Position numbers and translations under genes: made by a program. A stretch of DNA of 64,000 nucleotides from Pomphorhynchus laevis (lineage: Eukaryota; Acanthocephala; Palaeacanthocephala; Echinorhynchida; Pomphorhynchidae). The stretch covers positions 1 to 64,000 of the forward strand of contig WNNJ02003485.1 in NCBI GenBank assembly GCA_012934845.2, read 5' to 3'. The notes beneath the pieces were generated by a model. That model made no database searches. It saw only the letters and a program-made list of their open reading frames with translations, and had not been told where the DNA came from. Below, piece by piece: positions 34,721-49,800 of this stretch (position 1 is its first letter; each line of letters starts with the position of its first letter).

Positions 34721-36505
34721 TCAGCTAACTGAGTCTACGTATTTAATAAAATTATAAAATAAACGAAACATAATAATGCTAAATCAAAATTTAATAATTA
34801 AATAATAAAATTAATAATTGTTATAAGATTTTTTATTTTTATAAGATATTACCACTGGATACAAGGCATCATCAAAAACTAACTAAGCTCCGACAATAAG
34901 TTGATCAAATTAAATAAGCTAACTGAGTCTACGTATTTTATATTGCAAATTAAAAATAATGCAAAATAAAAGTTAAATAGTTAAATAATAAGATATTAAT
35001 GAATAATAAATAATTGTTATAAGATTTTTTATAATTTAAATCAAGTAAAAAAATGAAATTTAAAATAAACGTCATTTTTATGAATTGACTAATAAATAAC
35101 AAGCTATGTATCAGAATAAGGATTAGAGGTCATCAGGAGGAACTGCTATACTATCAGATTTCGGCCCCTAACTCCTCTACCCAATATAGCAGCGAGGCCA
35201 AATACATGCTAATGATGTATTTCCTCTGATAAAACTATCTAGTAAGATGGGAACCATAAAAGCATCAAAGAATCAAATACTAATTAAAGAACCACTTTCT
35301 AGAAAACAAGGTTAGAATATTACATGCTATTTATGTAGGTAGCTACATGTATGATATGTGGTGTAAAATTTGTCTACAAGTTAGGCAATTACTTTAATAT
35401 ACGATGGAACAACACAGAAGAGTGACAGAAAATATCTTCGAAGTGATAGCAATATAATTATTTTAAATAAAATTTAAAAACAGCGGCATAGATGTGATTT
35501 ATTACAAAATACTAGATAATTGTGAATATCACGAACAAGGAAAAGCAGAAGAAATGAAATGTATCAGACAATAGATGGCTGAGTATCCCTACGGTACAAG
35601 CACATATCATATTTACCACGTTCACGGACGCCCACTTAGGAAACCAACCGAAATAATGTCAGATATTAGAGGAAGAAATTAGTTGAGAAATATTACCCTG
35701 AAATTCTCTCTGCATTGTACATTATAAATATACTAATATTTTTATATAAAACTAAAGAAGGTGATAAGAACCTCCGAAATATTTGTAAAATAAAATAACC
35801 TGAAATAGTTTTTCCTTTATCGACGGTTTCAATTTCCTCTACAAATTTATTTGGAATCTGGAATAAATTTCATGCTTCTTTTAAAAAGTTCCATCAACTC
35901 CAACTATATAGATAATAACTATATAGACTATAGATTATTATATACAATTATATGTTGTAATAAATTAATGTTATATATAATTTTATCGCAGAATGTGTAA
36001 AACTGTGCTCAGGGAGCTAAAAGGTTTCAGTTTCATAATCGTAAATGTTGCCAAAAACCGGAGTTCGATTACATGCAGAGCAGACTTCCTTATCACTCCT
36101 AGACGAGCTGATAGTAGCCGGCAGCACTCATCAGTAGAGTGAACTAATATCAGTCGTTTCGGCTGCCTTGTGATATATTTAAAAAGGCATCTCCGAGGAT
36201 TTGCTAACGTAGTAGCATGGTTATAGCCTCTTTAAATTGACAACGTGCTTTCCGGATCATCCTAATTTTATTCGGCAGGAATTTTAATTGCTGTCGCTGC
36301 TTGCTTTCTCACAGGATCCCTTTATCGCATATGTTTTCATAATTAAATCGCGGAATGTGTAAAACTATGCTCCGGGAGCTAAAAAGCTTCGGTTTCATAA
36401 TCGTAGATTTTGCCAAAAACCGGAGTTCGATTGCATGCAGAGCAGACTTCCTTATCTTTCCTAGACGAGCTGATGGTAGCAGGCAGCACTCATCAGTAGG
36501 GTGAA
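34720..36505 (-). repeat. Right arm of the large inverted duplication
   Basis: Reverse complement of 10909-12495 (34910-36505). The continuation to 34720 matches 10290-10830, so it combines features of both left-hand copies. Contents on the minus strand: repeat D with two cores, the TTGCTATCACTTCGAAG segment, then PLE terminal region(s). High identity suggests a recent origin or ongoing gene conversion. Confidence 0.85.
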
Positions 36506-37801
36506 CTACCATCCTTGTGATATATTTTAAAGTATCTCCGAGAATTTGCTAACGTAGTAGCAAGCAGCGACAGCAACTAAAAATCTTGCCAAATAAAATT
36601 AGGATGATCCGGAAAGCACATTGTTAGTTAAAAGAGGCTATGCCCATGCTACTACGTTAGCAAATTCGTGTGCTAACAAATTCTTGTTAGCACATTCTTC
36701 TAAGACCTTAGATTGTACTACAATTTATGGTCTAAGATAAAATCTAATATTTCATCTTCATCGATGAAATATTGTAAATAAATTCTAACATCATTCAATT
36801 ACCTTATTAACTGTATTATATTTATATAATAGTATTATATATATTATATTATAAAAATATATAATATAATATATTTTTTATATGTATATTAATATATAAT
36901 ATTAATAATTTATTAATATTAATAATATTATTATACTATTAATAATATAATAATATATTATTAAGGATTATTAAGGATTAATAATTCTTAATAAATTTGA
37001 TTTTGATTTTTATCAAAGTTTGATTCTTAACAAAGCACATAATCAATTCATTAACAAATGCCAAGTTGAAATCTAGTTTTAGGAAGTACCAGCATTTTAT
37101 AAACTTTCAACTTTCAATTCAGTTAAAATACTTTTATTAATATGGACGAATAACTTTATAAATTGATTATTTTTATTTTTAAAAAAGCGTTCACTAGTAT
37201 TATGTTGATATATTAGAATACATATTAATATAATATAATTTTGATATATTAAAAATTAAATATACTTTTGTTGATTATAAAATTTACAATTTATGATTTT
37301 AGTTTATTTATTCGGACCCAATTTTGTAAAAAATAGTTTCTAGACTTTCAAACATATTTCATATAAAATTGCTCATCATGTCTTCTAAATTAATTTCCAG
37401 GTAACATTGAACAAAATCACATTCACTATTTACGACTTAATTTTTACAATTGATGTGATTTTTAAAGTCACTTCTATTTTTACTACTAAAATATGAGTTA
37501 GGTAGTTCCTGACTCATGATGAAATTCGACGTCATCTAGTTATTCTTTTGCTTATCTGCATACGAAGTGGTCGATTCAAATATTCTTATAATCTGTTAAC
37601 ATGCTAAATATCTTTGTTTTAGAAACAAATTTTCTATTATGGATACAAAATAATAACTGCTTGAATCCGATTTTTAACGCAATTTATTTTGCGTAGCCCG
37701 AAAGTAAATTAGTCACTTGGATTATATAAATGTTTATCATTTAAATGCTAATTTTATACAACAATCTTTAAAAAGTCTTATATTCGAGAGAACTTTTATA
37801 A
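36506..37801. other. Intergenic; short repeat-D piece, then upstream of SLC15
   Basis: 36540-36680 repeats part of repeat D in the opposite orientation to the arm beside it, so the arm ends in a small palindrome. 36840-36970 is AT microsatellite. From 37000 I see no element. This should contain the transporter gene's promoter and 5' UTR, but I find no clear core promoter. Confidence 0.4.
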
Positions 37802-37862
37802 ATGAAAAGAAATTCAGATACTAAATTGGAAATAGAGGATGATCCACACAACATTCCCTTAA
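37802..37862 (+). CDS. SLC15: SLC15 exon 1: start
   Basis: ATG 37802 opens [20 protein letters not shown] and ends TTA A|GTATGT in phase 1, which fits the two-base start of the next exon. An acidic, charged cytosolic N-terminus is usual for the family. It is chosen on phase, splice site and composition, not on a conserved motif. Confidence 0.65.
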
Positions 37863-40800
37863 GTATGTATACATTTAATAAATGTATTAAGTTTTAAAAT
37901 ATTTGTCAACTGTAAACACCAAATCTGAAGTGGCTTTATTTGTCATATGTCAATTGATGCACACATTCAATATTGTAATGTTAATATAAATTTTTATCAC
38001 ATTACTGGGTATTATTACATTTTAGTAATGAATGACACTTGTTCTAGAGAAAGCGTGTTTATCCCATTTAAATCTAAAAAATAATTTGATTAAAATAAAT
38101 TTAATTTGTATTTCTTAAGCACTATTTGGAGGCAAATAATTTTAAAAAATATTTTTGAATTATTACCATTATAATAAAATAATTAAATTACAATATGATA
38201 ATTAAATTATATTAGAATTAAATTGATTTTAATGTAGCGTGGTCATGCGTATGGATTTGATTTTTAAAATCATACATTGGCTAATTTTGATTGTTAATCA
38301 TTAGTCATAATATTAAGTCATAAATTGGCCATTTGGTTTCATATCATAAATATAGACTTGATTTTTATAAAATCATAAAGTGGCCAATTTTGATCGCTAA
38401 TCATAAATCATAATCTCAAGTTATAAATTGGTCATTTGAATGCGGCAAATTTATAAAAATATAATAAATAATATAGAAGTGTTTTCATAAAAATATAATC
38501 TAATATAATTTTATAATATAAACATACAATATATCCGCACACCTTTTATTTATACAAATAAAATGTGTATTAATTAGAAGTAATAGAATCCCAATTGTGG
38601 CTGATTTATTTTTAATCATATAGAATGTGAATTTATATAGGACCAAGTAAAAATAAATACCAAGTAATATTCATGCATACCCTATAATATTAAATATAAT
38701 ACATTGATGAACTTTTAAGAATTGCAACAATTTGTAATTATATTAATGATTGTAAATAATATAGTATGTTATATGATATGTTTGAAAAATATTGATCTTA
38801 GATCGTAAAATATTTAAATCACCAAATTATATAATATTATATATAATATATTGTATATTATGATATATAATATATAATATAGTATATAATATATTATAAT
38901 ATATATGATATATTATAATATTATATAATTTTAATATATGATGCAGAAAATGCTTATGGACAGATAGTAAAGAAAAATGTTCGCATCTGAATTTCTGCAC
39001 ATTTTGTTTTCGTATAATTTACCAAATATAATATGCAATGTATAATATATAATATGCAATGACATTGGCTTTCTTCGAAATCATTTAAATAATTTAATAG
39101 ATGCATATTTTAAACTGGGTTACTATAAAAATATCATCAAGCAGAAAATAGTAAAATATAAAAATCAACACAATAATATTAAAATAAGCGGAAAATATTT
39201 ATATATGGATAATAAATAATATGTTCTGTATTAGAATAAGATACACGAGATAATGAAATTACATCTATAAAAATTAATCACTGACATGAATTTTGCCACT
39301 CTCAGCAATTCGTGTTTCGTCACAATCGTTGCACGCTTGGCGCTATTGGTATCGTATGCGGTACAGACGATTATAGTCGGTACACGGTCGATTGCTCTCT
39401 GTTACTTAGTAAACTGTCAAACAGTATTAATATTTCCTGCCCTATACTTCATTTAATCCAGAAAATTCTGAGGCCAAATAAATTTAGAATTTTTGATGTC
39501 TTAAACTACTTTGAACAATTCGAAGCAAATAGAGATGTACAACAGAGAAAACCTCTAATTTTAATCAAATTAGAGGATTTTAAATTATTTAATCCTCCTA
39601 TTTTCGTTCTTTATAATGGATCTACCTTCCAAACATAAACTGCAAGAATCGAGTATAGTTTCGGTTCGTTATTCCGATGATCTAGCAAATATTTTCTCCT
39701 AATTGAACAATAACTTAACAAGCTGTAAACACACTTTCTGATTTTTGTGAGCTAAACAAATCAAATCAGCTAACTGAGTCTACGTATTTGATATAATTAT
39801 AAAATAAACAAAACATAATAATGCTAAATCAAAATTTAATAATTAAATAATAAAATTAATAATTGTTTTTAGATTTTCTATAATTTAAATCAAGTTAAAA
39901 TAAAAATGAAATTTAAAATAAAAGTCATTTTTATGAATTGACTAATAAATAACAGACGTTGTATCAGAATAAGAATTAGAGGTCATCAGGAGGAACTACT
40001 ATGCTATCAGGTTTCGGCCCTTATTCCTCTACACAACATAGAACCGGGTCAAATACGTGCTATGGACGTATTTTGAAAATCATAAACTCTTTTTCTGCGC
40101 ATTTGAAGATAGAAAAAATACGAGCACCTTAATATTTATAGTTTTTGTAGCACAGGTGAATGGATTCTACTTTTGCAATGTGTCTATAATTAGGTTATTT
40201 CACCAATTTTACGGTAATCGAATTAATGAATGATGACAGAAAGAAGGTGAAAAAAAACGAAAATAAATCAAATCAGTTAACTGAGTCTACGTATTTAATA
40301 TAATTATAAAAAACATAATAATGCTAAATCAAAATTTAATAATTAAATAATAAAATTAATAATTGTTTTAAGATTTTTTATAATTTATATAAAGTAAAAA
40401 TAAAAAATTGAAATTTAAAATAAAAGTCATTTTTATGAATTGACTAATAAATAACAGACGTTGCATCAGAATAAGGATAAGATGTTTTCATAATTAACTT
40501 TTAACTTTTAGCAATCGATGTTAATGATGAAAAAGACGAAAAGCTAAAAGATGCATATACCCCAGAAAAGAACGAGTCTATGATAAAAATTGTGTTTTCT
40601 GGAAAATTGCCAAAATCGTTTGGGTTAATAATAGGCAATGAATTTTGTGAGCGATTTTGTTTCTACGGATTAAGAGGTAAATTTTATTAAGTAATTCGTA
40701 GGTTTAATTACCTGGTTTGATTTTAGCAATATTGACATTATACATGATTGAATATCTTGGACAATCTAATGTTACCGCTACTAATATTTATCACATATTT

Positions 40801-43800
40801 ACATTACTTGCCTATTTTCTACCTATTTTTGGAGCTATTCTTTCCGACAGTTGGCTAGGAAAGTTTAAGTAAGTCTGACATGCCAAAGATTTTTATTTTA
40901 AAAACATATTTTTAATTGAACGTTTAGTACAATAATTTGTTTAAAGATTTGTCGAAACTCAGTAGTTTAAATCAACAGTAAAATATGTCATCATAAATTT
41001 AGAAATTTTACAATATTTTACAATTTAGAAATTGTACTTATTTATTTTAATTAATTTTGTAAAATTAATCAAATATTCTAATTTCATTACTATATGCAAT
41101 TTATTGAATTTGTATAAAAATTGATTTACAACGCTTCGAATAAATTTCCTACATTATTCATTTCCTGTAAATTAGTTTAAATTACGTACTTCTAAAAATA
41201 TTTAGAAGCTTAAAATATTTTAATAAGCCAAAATTATTTAAGAGTAAAAACTTTCATATTTAGAAAGTATATATTATATAAAGTTTATGTAAAATTTATT
41301 ATAAAGTTTATATTTAATTATAATATTAATCGAATGGGAAAACATTAAAAAATGAATAAATCAAAATTATTTAAAAGTATGGACTTCTTTTTATTTAAAA
41401 TAATTTTATTATTTTAAATAAAATAAATACTCGTTCAAAACCACAAAACGAATAAATTTTCAGAATATAAATACGTATGATTTTAGTACGCTTTATACAA
41501 ATCTAGATTTAGTAGATATTAAAGAAGCGTTAGAAAAATTAATAAACCCTTTATTTGGAAAAAATAAAAGCATATCTTACGAAAATTAAACCATTAAGTA
41601 AATATAAATATATGGATAAAATTGAATTACTAGAATCCTTAAATATTTAAATAAATCAAAATTATTTAAAGGTAGGGACATCTATATTTAGACAAATAAA
41701 AGATGTTCCAATGAGTGGTAATAGTAGCCCAATTATAGCTGACTTATTTTTAAGCTTTATAGAATTTGAATATGTTAATATTTTAAATAAATAAATATAA
41801 AATATTTAATGAATATAAATTTTTAAAATATTAAAAAAAATCTAAAGTATATAAAGATAAATAATATTTCGATATATTGATTATATATGTGTATTTAACT
41901 CTAACAATGTTTATTCAATAAGCGACCGAATTTATCCAGGTGGCCTTATTCTTAATGAAACAAATATCGATGATTAAGAAACTATATATGTAGATATGAA
42001 TATATGGATAAAATTGAATTACTAGAATCCTTAAATATTTTAACAAATCAAAATTATTTAAAGGTAGGGTCATCTATATTTAGACAAATAAAAGGTGTTC
42101 CAATGAGTGGTAATAGTAGCTCAATTATAGCTGACTTGTTTTTAAGCTTTATAAAATATATAAATCTGTTCATAAATGTTTAAAAACTAAATCTAAACAA
42201 TATAAATATATGAAATATATGTTTCGATATATCGATGATAAATGTGTATTTAACTCTAATAATTTTTATTAAATAAGTGAACAAATCTATCCAGATGTGT
42301 TTATTCTTACAAAACTAATATTTTAAGATAAAAAGGTCTATATCTAGATTAAATGAACTCCAAAAATATTTATAGAACTAAAAGGTATTCGTTAAAAATA
42401 TTTTACGATATATTACATATATTAACGATATATTTAACGATATAAATATTTAACGATGTATGTGTTTAAATATGAAAGTACTCTCATTGAAAAAATTTGG
42501 CCCGCCGCTGTGTAGAGTTGATGAGTAGAGACAAAAATCTTAATTATCAAATCTAGATTATATAAAATTGAGTTATTTGTATTTTTGAAATCTATAACAC
42601 AAAATATGTAGACTCAGTAGATGGATCTGATGTATACAACGGATCCATAATAGAGGTACAAAAAATACACGAACAATTTATCTCGAAGTGTTATGTGGTC
42701 GAGTGAAAATTGTTTTGCTTGTACTTTTATTAAAAATAAGGAATTTATTATCAATTTTCTTGTTTCTAAAATTTTGAATTCGTTACAGTTTTTATCTTTT
42801 TTAGAACGATCTTAATTTTGTCAATTGTTTATGCTATTGGTACAACATTGATGTCATTATTAGCAATACCTTCTATTGGGAATAAAAATTTGTATGTACA
42901 AATTTGAAATAATAAATAATATTATTTAAGCTTTCTTTATTAACAAAGAATGTTTAGGACAATGATTAGCAAACAAATAAGTCAAGATTAATAATGTTTT
43001 ATGTTAACATGGTATAATTTAAATTTAGATTAAAACATTTTATTAATTATTAATAAATTAATTTTCAATTCATTATTAATTCATATAAGTCAAGATTAAT
43101 CACATTTTATGTTAACATGGTATAATTTAAATTTAGATTAAAACATTTTATTAATTATTAATAAATTAATTTTCAATTCATTATTAATTCATATAAGTCA
43201 AGATTAATCACATTTTATGTTAACATGGTATAATTTAAATTTAGATTAAAACATTTTATTAATTATTAATAAATTAATTATTCAAGTTTTAATTTCGTTG
43301 ATGAATAACAATGTTCACAGCAAAAATTATAATTAGACAAATACACAGCATGCCCTAATAAAGAATTTTGTCAATATTAACTATAAACACTTTGACCAGA
43401 ACAGGAAATTGAAATTGATCAATATGGACAACTCACTACTTAGCAATGTTTTAACTAGAAAAATGCTACTTCCAAGGATTGATGAGAATTTGTAGCCAGA
43501 TGTTTATTTTTATGACTAAAAATATTTTAATTAATATTATTTATTAATTATAATATTTTAATTTGTAATATTATATTATTAATTATATTATATTAAAAAT
43601 GATAATAATATTATATTATATTAATAATATTAATTATAATATAATATTAATTATAATATTATAATTCTTTAAATTTTATATTATTTATGCTAAGTATCCA
43701 CTATGTAAATTTTAAAAATTGACGAAATAAAATATATAGTAACGTTGTCATCTTCTTCTTTTTCCTCCCGTTTTTCGTTCAATAGCAGGGTCTTCTGCAA

Positions 43801-46800
43801 TTTAACAGAAAAGTAACGTTATCATATTTATATAAAATATACAACCTTTTTATATTTATATATTTAATGTTCAATAATAGGGAGTTAACTGCTGCTATGT
43901 ACTTATCAGCATGGATAGATGTGATTGGGCTCGTATATCCTAGTTTTTAATTATTCGACCCTTTGTCTTAGGGGTGTGTAAACTGCTTGCGTAAATTGTA
44001 AGTAATATATAATGCAAAATATACTGCAAAATATACTGCAAAATATATATATTTTGCAGTTTACACAAAAAAAATTTTGTGTAAAAAAAATTAAAATTTA
44101 AAATTTAAAATTTTTTAAATTTTTTTTCTTTTTTTCTTTCACTAACAAATGTTTCAAATTATTTCTTTCCGTTATCTCAAATAATAAACACATCATATAT
44201 GTAACCACTGTAGTGGAGCCTTTCACGCTTCAATAAGTTATAAGTTTCTTCTAAATTATATAAGCATATAAACTAGCATTCGTAAAGTAAACTGGACTTC
44301 CCATTGCCGTACAAATTTTTTATCTGAATACTTTTTGCTGACAAGCACAAGTTTTACACTTTAGTATTAGTTACTTACAAAAGACTATTCAATACTCATC
44401 AGAGGCTCCTTTTATGGGTAATAAAGAGTTAACTTCTGCAATGCCCTTATCAGCCAAGATAGATTTGTCATCAGTGCTTGAAATGTAAGATTCTGTCTGT
44501 TTTAAGTAAGTCAACAATTTTTTGTGAAAATGAAGTGCTAGCATTTCACACGTCGTACCACAGTTTTTGATTTTAGGACGCCCATAACAAGGATCCACAT
44601 TTTTGTAGATCTTTAAATTTTTACTTTAATTATTTTTATGTTGGCGAAAGTACGCCCTAATAGAAATTTATTAACTTGGTCTATATTTGTTTATATTAAA
44701 CAAATATTAATTTTGTTGAAGACGGAAATTACATTTTGAATATGCTTTAGGGCTGGTGTAATCGTTGCCCTACTTATAATAGCAGTTGGTACCGGAGGTA
44801 TTAAGCCTTGTGTGTCATCATTCGGGGCCGATCAATTTCAAGGAGAGGTAAATTTTGAAGCTATTTAGCATAACACTCATTTATCTAATAAAAATTAGAC
44901 AAAATATCTAGAGTGCTTCTTTAACGCGTTCTACATGTCAATCAATGCTGGTTCTGTTTTGTCAATGATAATCACTCCTCTATTAAAAGGTAGATCAAAT
45001 CAAACTCTTATTATATTATGTAAAAATTCTAAATTATAATCTTTAAATATATAATTTGCTATATAAATTTTTAAATAATAAGTTCAAATAATAAAAATAA
45101 TAACAAAAATATATTTTTATTTTATTCAAAAAATATATTTCATGATATAATATTAAATAAATATTTAATATTAACTATTTTTATATAAATTTTAAATATT
45201 TTTAAGAACACATCATCTATTGTTGATTGCATTGAGTTGAGGTTGTTTTCTAAATATCAAAAATTGTTGATATAATGTTAATTTAATGATTTGATAATTT
45301 AGATTTTTTTAGTTTAAAAATTGTAGAATTATCAAATCAGCTAACTGAGTCTACGTATTTAATATAATTATAAACTAAACAAAACATAATAATGCTAAAT
45401 CAAAATTTAATAATTAAATAATAAAATTATTTAATGCTGCAATTGGTTCGTGATGTTTGCAGACACATGTTTAAAATTGAAGCACAGAACATTATAACAT
45501 CATTACATTTCACAGATTAATTACCTGGTCTGGTAATCTATTTCGAAAATTGTCAGACCGGTAAGAATTCAAAAAAATCATGAATTCATTTAACAATTCT
45601 TTCATAAATCTATTTTAATCGATTCTATCTTATCTATTTTAATCTAATTAAAAATTAGATTAAAATTAAATTTAAATTAATTAATTTAAATTAATTAAAT
45701 TTTTAATTAAATTAAAAATTTAATTTTTATTCAAAAATTAAATTTCTGAATAAAAATTTAATTTTTATTAAAAATTAAAAGGAACGTTAATTTAATGCTA
45801 AGGGAACGTTAGAATGTAAAATCAAACTCTAATTGCAAAACAAAACATCTAAAATCAATAAAAGCTAATTATAAATTTTGTTTATATTTTAAAAATGATT
45901 AAGGCTGTAATTAATCATTTAATATTTTTAAATAATAATATTTTTCAAATCATTTTTTTGATTTTTCAAATCCTAAAAATAAAATAAATTAATTTTAATG
46001 AAATAATAATTAAATGTAATTTTAATTATAAAATTAATGTAATAATACATTTCATTAATTAATATAATCAATCAACTCGTATAAACTCCATTAACTAATT
46101 ATTTATTTGCGTTTAGGTATACAGTGTTTACAGCCAGCAGATGATCCACAATGTGAAAATACTGTCTGTGATTGCTACGCACTCTCCTTTGGTTTACCAG
46201 CCATTTTGATGGTCATCGCCATATGTATTATAATTGATTACAAAATAAATACATTACATTTGATGAAATTAAGTGTTTTTCGTTGCTGGTACAAAGATTT
46301 ACATTAAAGTTCCCCCTCAAGGCAGTATGCTTCTTAAATTTGTAAAGTCAATATATGTAAGATCTAAGCTGACTAATAATTTGATTTATCACTTTAATCC
46401 TTTAATGTTTAGAGCGCTTTGAAAAACAAAATTACAAAAGTTAAAGCGCGACGCAATATAAATCATTGGCTGGATAACGCATCAGAGGAATACGATGTAC
46501 GTTTATTTAACTCTTTTAATTAGAAAATAAACAAATTGATTCAATTAATCTTTTTTATTATGAAACCTAATATATTTTTTCTTAATCCTTATTAATTTTA
46601 AAGCAGCAATTACGAATTTATCTGGTTTGTTTTAATGTTTTTTAATGTTTTTGTAACAAACCATTTGTTTAATTGGTTTGTTACAAATGTTTTGTAGATC
46701 ATTTTTTTACTATAAGCCAATTTACATAATTTATAAATAAATTAAAATTAATTAATAAATTTTAATAAATTTTATTTTATTTATTGAATCAATTAACGTT

Positions 46801-49800
46801 GATTTATAATATAGAGTATATTTCTACAAAAAATAATCATAATAAAACTAACCGTTTTATTAGCTGATATGATAAATAAAGAAAATAATTAAAATATAAA
46901 TAAAGTTACTTATTTAATTATTATTTACTGATTAAAAACTAAAATATTAAACTTAAGCACAACTATTTTTGAATTAATATTATAATTTAATGCTTTAATG
47001 TTTTAGCTTACAACTTTGGATGACTTTAAACAAGTACTTTCTGTTATCAAAGTTTTTGCACCACTTTGTTTCTTCTGGACACTTTTCGATCAAACTGGGT
47101 CGACATGGATAATCCAAGGAAGAATGATGAGTCACAAACTTGTAATTATTTCTAATTATATGTTTTAAAGCTTTATTGATCTTTAGGGTAATTGGAATCT
47201 AACTCCTGATCTTATTCAAGCTGTAAATCCTATATTAGTATTAATCATGGTACCACTTTTCGATGGTGTAATATATCCATTTTTCGCTAAATTTAAATTT
47301 CTCACGAAGTAAGTTACAATTTAGCTTTAAATTAAGAATATACGATGTTAATTAATATTGATTCACTACAGAAAACTATTACAGAAATTAATGAAATTTT
47401 GATTGTAGCCATTTAGATAAAAACCTTATTCCATTTATTAAAATGTGTTTTATAAAAAATGTGTACTAAATGTTCACATTCATTAAAATGTGTATAAAAA
47501 CTAAGTAATAAAAATAAATCGATCAAACACCTTACGGATGGAACGATAATCCAACGATAATTATGGACGGATATAACATGATGGCAAATTTTCAATTGAA
47601 ATTGTATTGTTTTTATTTTATTTTCTAGATTGAAAAAGGTTAAGCCGAAACGTCGGGTTTCCAAATTTACACAAATATATGACCGCATACCAATACGAGG
47701 ATCCGCGACAGTTGTTAAAAAACAATGATGGATTATACACTTTGATAAATCTAATTAATTTTATAATCTTTTACAAAAGATGGTCATTTGATAGAATCTG
47801 AAACATATGTTGAAGCTACTGTCGAGGCCCTAGAATCAGGATGTAACACCGGGTTAACGTACAAAACAAGATGTAACCATACTTGTAAATCAAAGAATAT
47901 AATATATTTATCAACATGCAATGATTGTCAAAAACAGTATATCGGAGAGAGCGGTAGACAATTAAATCTGATAATGAACAATAGACGTGCTGATATTCTA
48001 AAGAACAAAATAGGATTTGATGGAGTGGTTAATCACAAAATTGAGTTTCCAAATCATATATTATCAACGCAAATTGTACAAGGAGGGTTTAAAAATATCT
48101 ATGAAAGGAAACAAACGGAGCAATATTGGATAGGACAAATCATGAGTGATAAAATGCTAAATAAGTATCATGAATATCATGTACCATGATAATTGGAATT
48201 TTGGTATGTGATTGATATACGCTGAATTCTTTCATGTCGGAATCAAGATATATACTGCAGAAAATATCTAGTGTAATCACCTGAAGAAGAAATTGTTCGA
48301 AACGCGTTGTTTCAATAAATTAGAAGTTTTTGTTCTCTGCATTAATTAACTGATAATTAAACAGATTATATATATTGTTATTGCGAAAAATTGCTTGAAA
48401 CTGTGGTCCAGGAGCCAAAGCTGGCTACAATTGATTTTTAATCCATATTTGCTGCTAAATAACTGGACTTCGATCATCAGCTCCATCAGTCTAATGTATC
48501 ACTCCGAGACGTTCCTAACCACCCAGCAGTCATCGTCAGTCGAATGAAGTGGTTATGGTACGTTTCGACTGCTTTTGTGATAACTATAAAGACACCAGCA
48601 ATTCCTCACGATGCTATACGAAACTCAGGTGCGGAAAGCGTTTTTACTGGCTTGTTGCGTGTGTGGACCTTCTAGTTATTCTTTATATAAGGCACAAATG
48701 CGTATCCGTTGATTACGAGGGCACTGAATTTCTCACAGGATTCCAAAAGGAATGCGTCATTTTATAAATTGTTATTGCGAAAAATCGCTTGAAACTGTGG
48801 TCCAGGAGCCAAAGCTGGCTACAATTGATGTTATATATACTGTTTTTGTTCAAAAAAACAAGCTTAGGGCAGATAAAGAAGGAAATATATATTATATATT
48901 ATATAAACAGTATATATACTGTTTTTGTTCTAAGAAAACAAGCTTAGGGCAGAAAACAAGCTTAGAACATATATATACTGTTTTTGTTCAAATAAAACAA
49001 GCTTAGGGCAGATTTTTTATCTGGCCTAAGCTTGTTTTCTTTGAACAAAAACAGTATATATTCGGCATTCTTACAAAAGATCCGAGCTGGTGGTTATCAC
49101 TGACATTATGGATATTAATATATATACTGATTTTGAAAAATCAGTATCCAAAAGAGGAAAAAATACAACAAGAGTATTATTTAATTTAAACGTTTCGGCA
49201 CAATGCCTTCTTCAGTTTTTGTTTACACACAGCTTTGTGTAAGCGAAGGCATTGTGTCGAAGCATTTTAATTACATAATACTGTTGTTGTATTTTTTCCT
49301 CTTTTGGATACTGATTTTTCAAATATTAAAGCATCTTATAATGATTCAACAACGCAGGTGTAAATCAAATTCGATTTTACCTATATATATCAGGAAAGAA
49401 TTGACACCGACGACCAGAATACTTATTGTTTTCGTTCATATATAAATATTAAAGAATTAAATGGTGTTAGACCCATGTATTAGCTGAAATATACCCTCAA
49501 AACAAACGCTTTATTAATTTAGATGCTAAAAAATATTCAAATGTAATCGACACGTTATTTTTGTTACGATTTATATAAAAACACGGCATTATAAGTTATA
49601 TTAGTTATTAGTTACATTAGTTACATTTTCATTTAAAGAATATTTTGAAATATTCTTTAAATGAAAAGTCAAACTACTTCACTCAACAAATTAAATAAAT
49701 TTGATTAGAAGTAAATTTAATTTAATTATTTGTTTTATTAATTATTTATTTTTATTATATTTAATTATTAATTATTTTATTTATTAATAATTTTGAAATG

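Noticed and set aside
44389-44598. 69-codon minus-strand frame with several cysteines
   Set aside because: Part of a fragment repeated at 43.87 kb; no recognised family, probably element debris.
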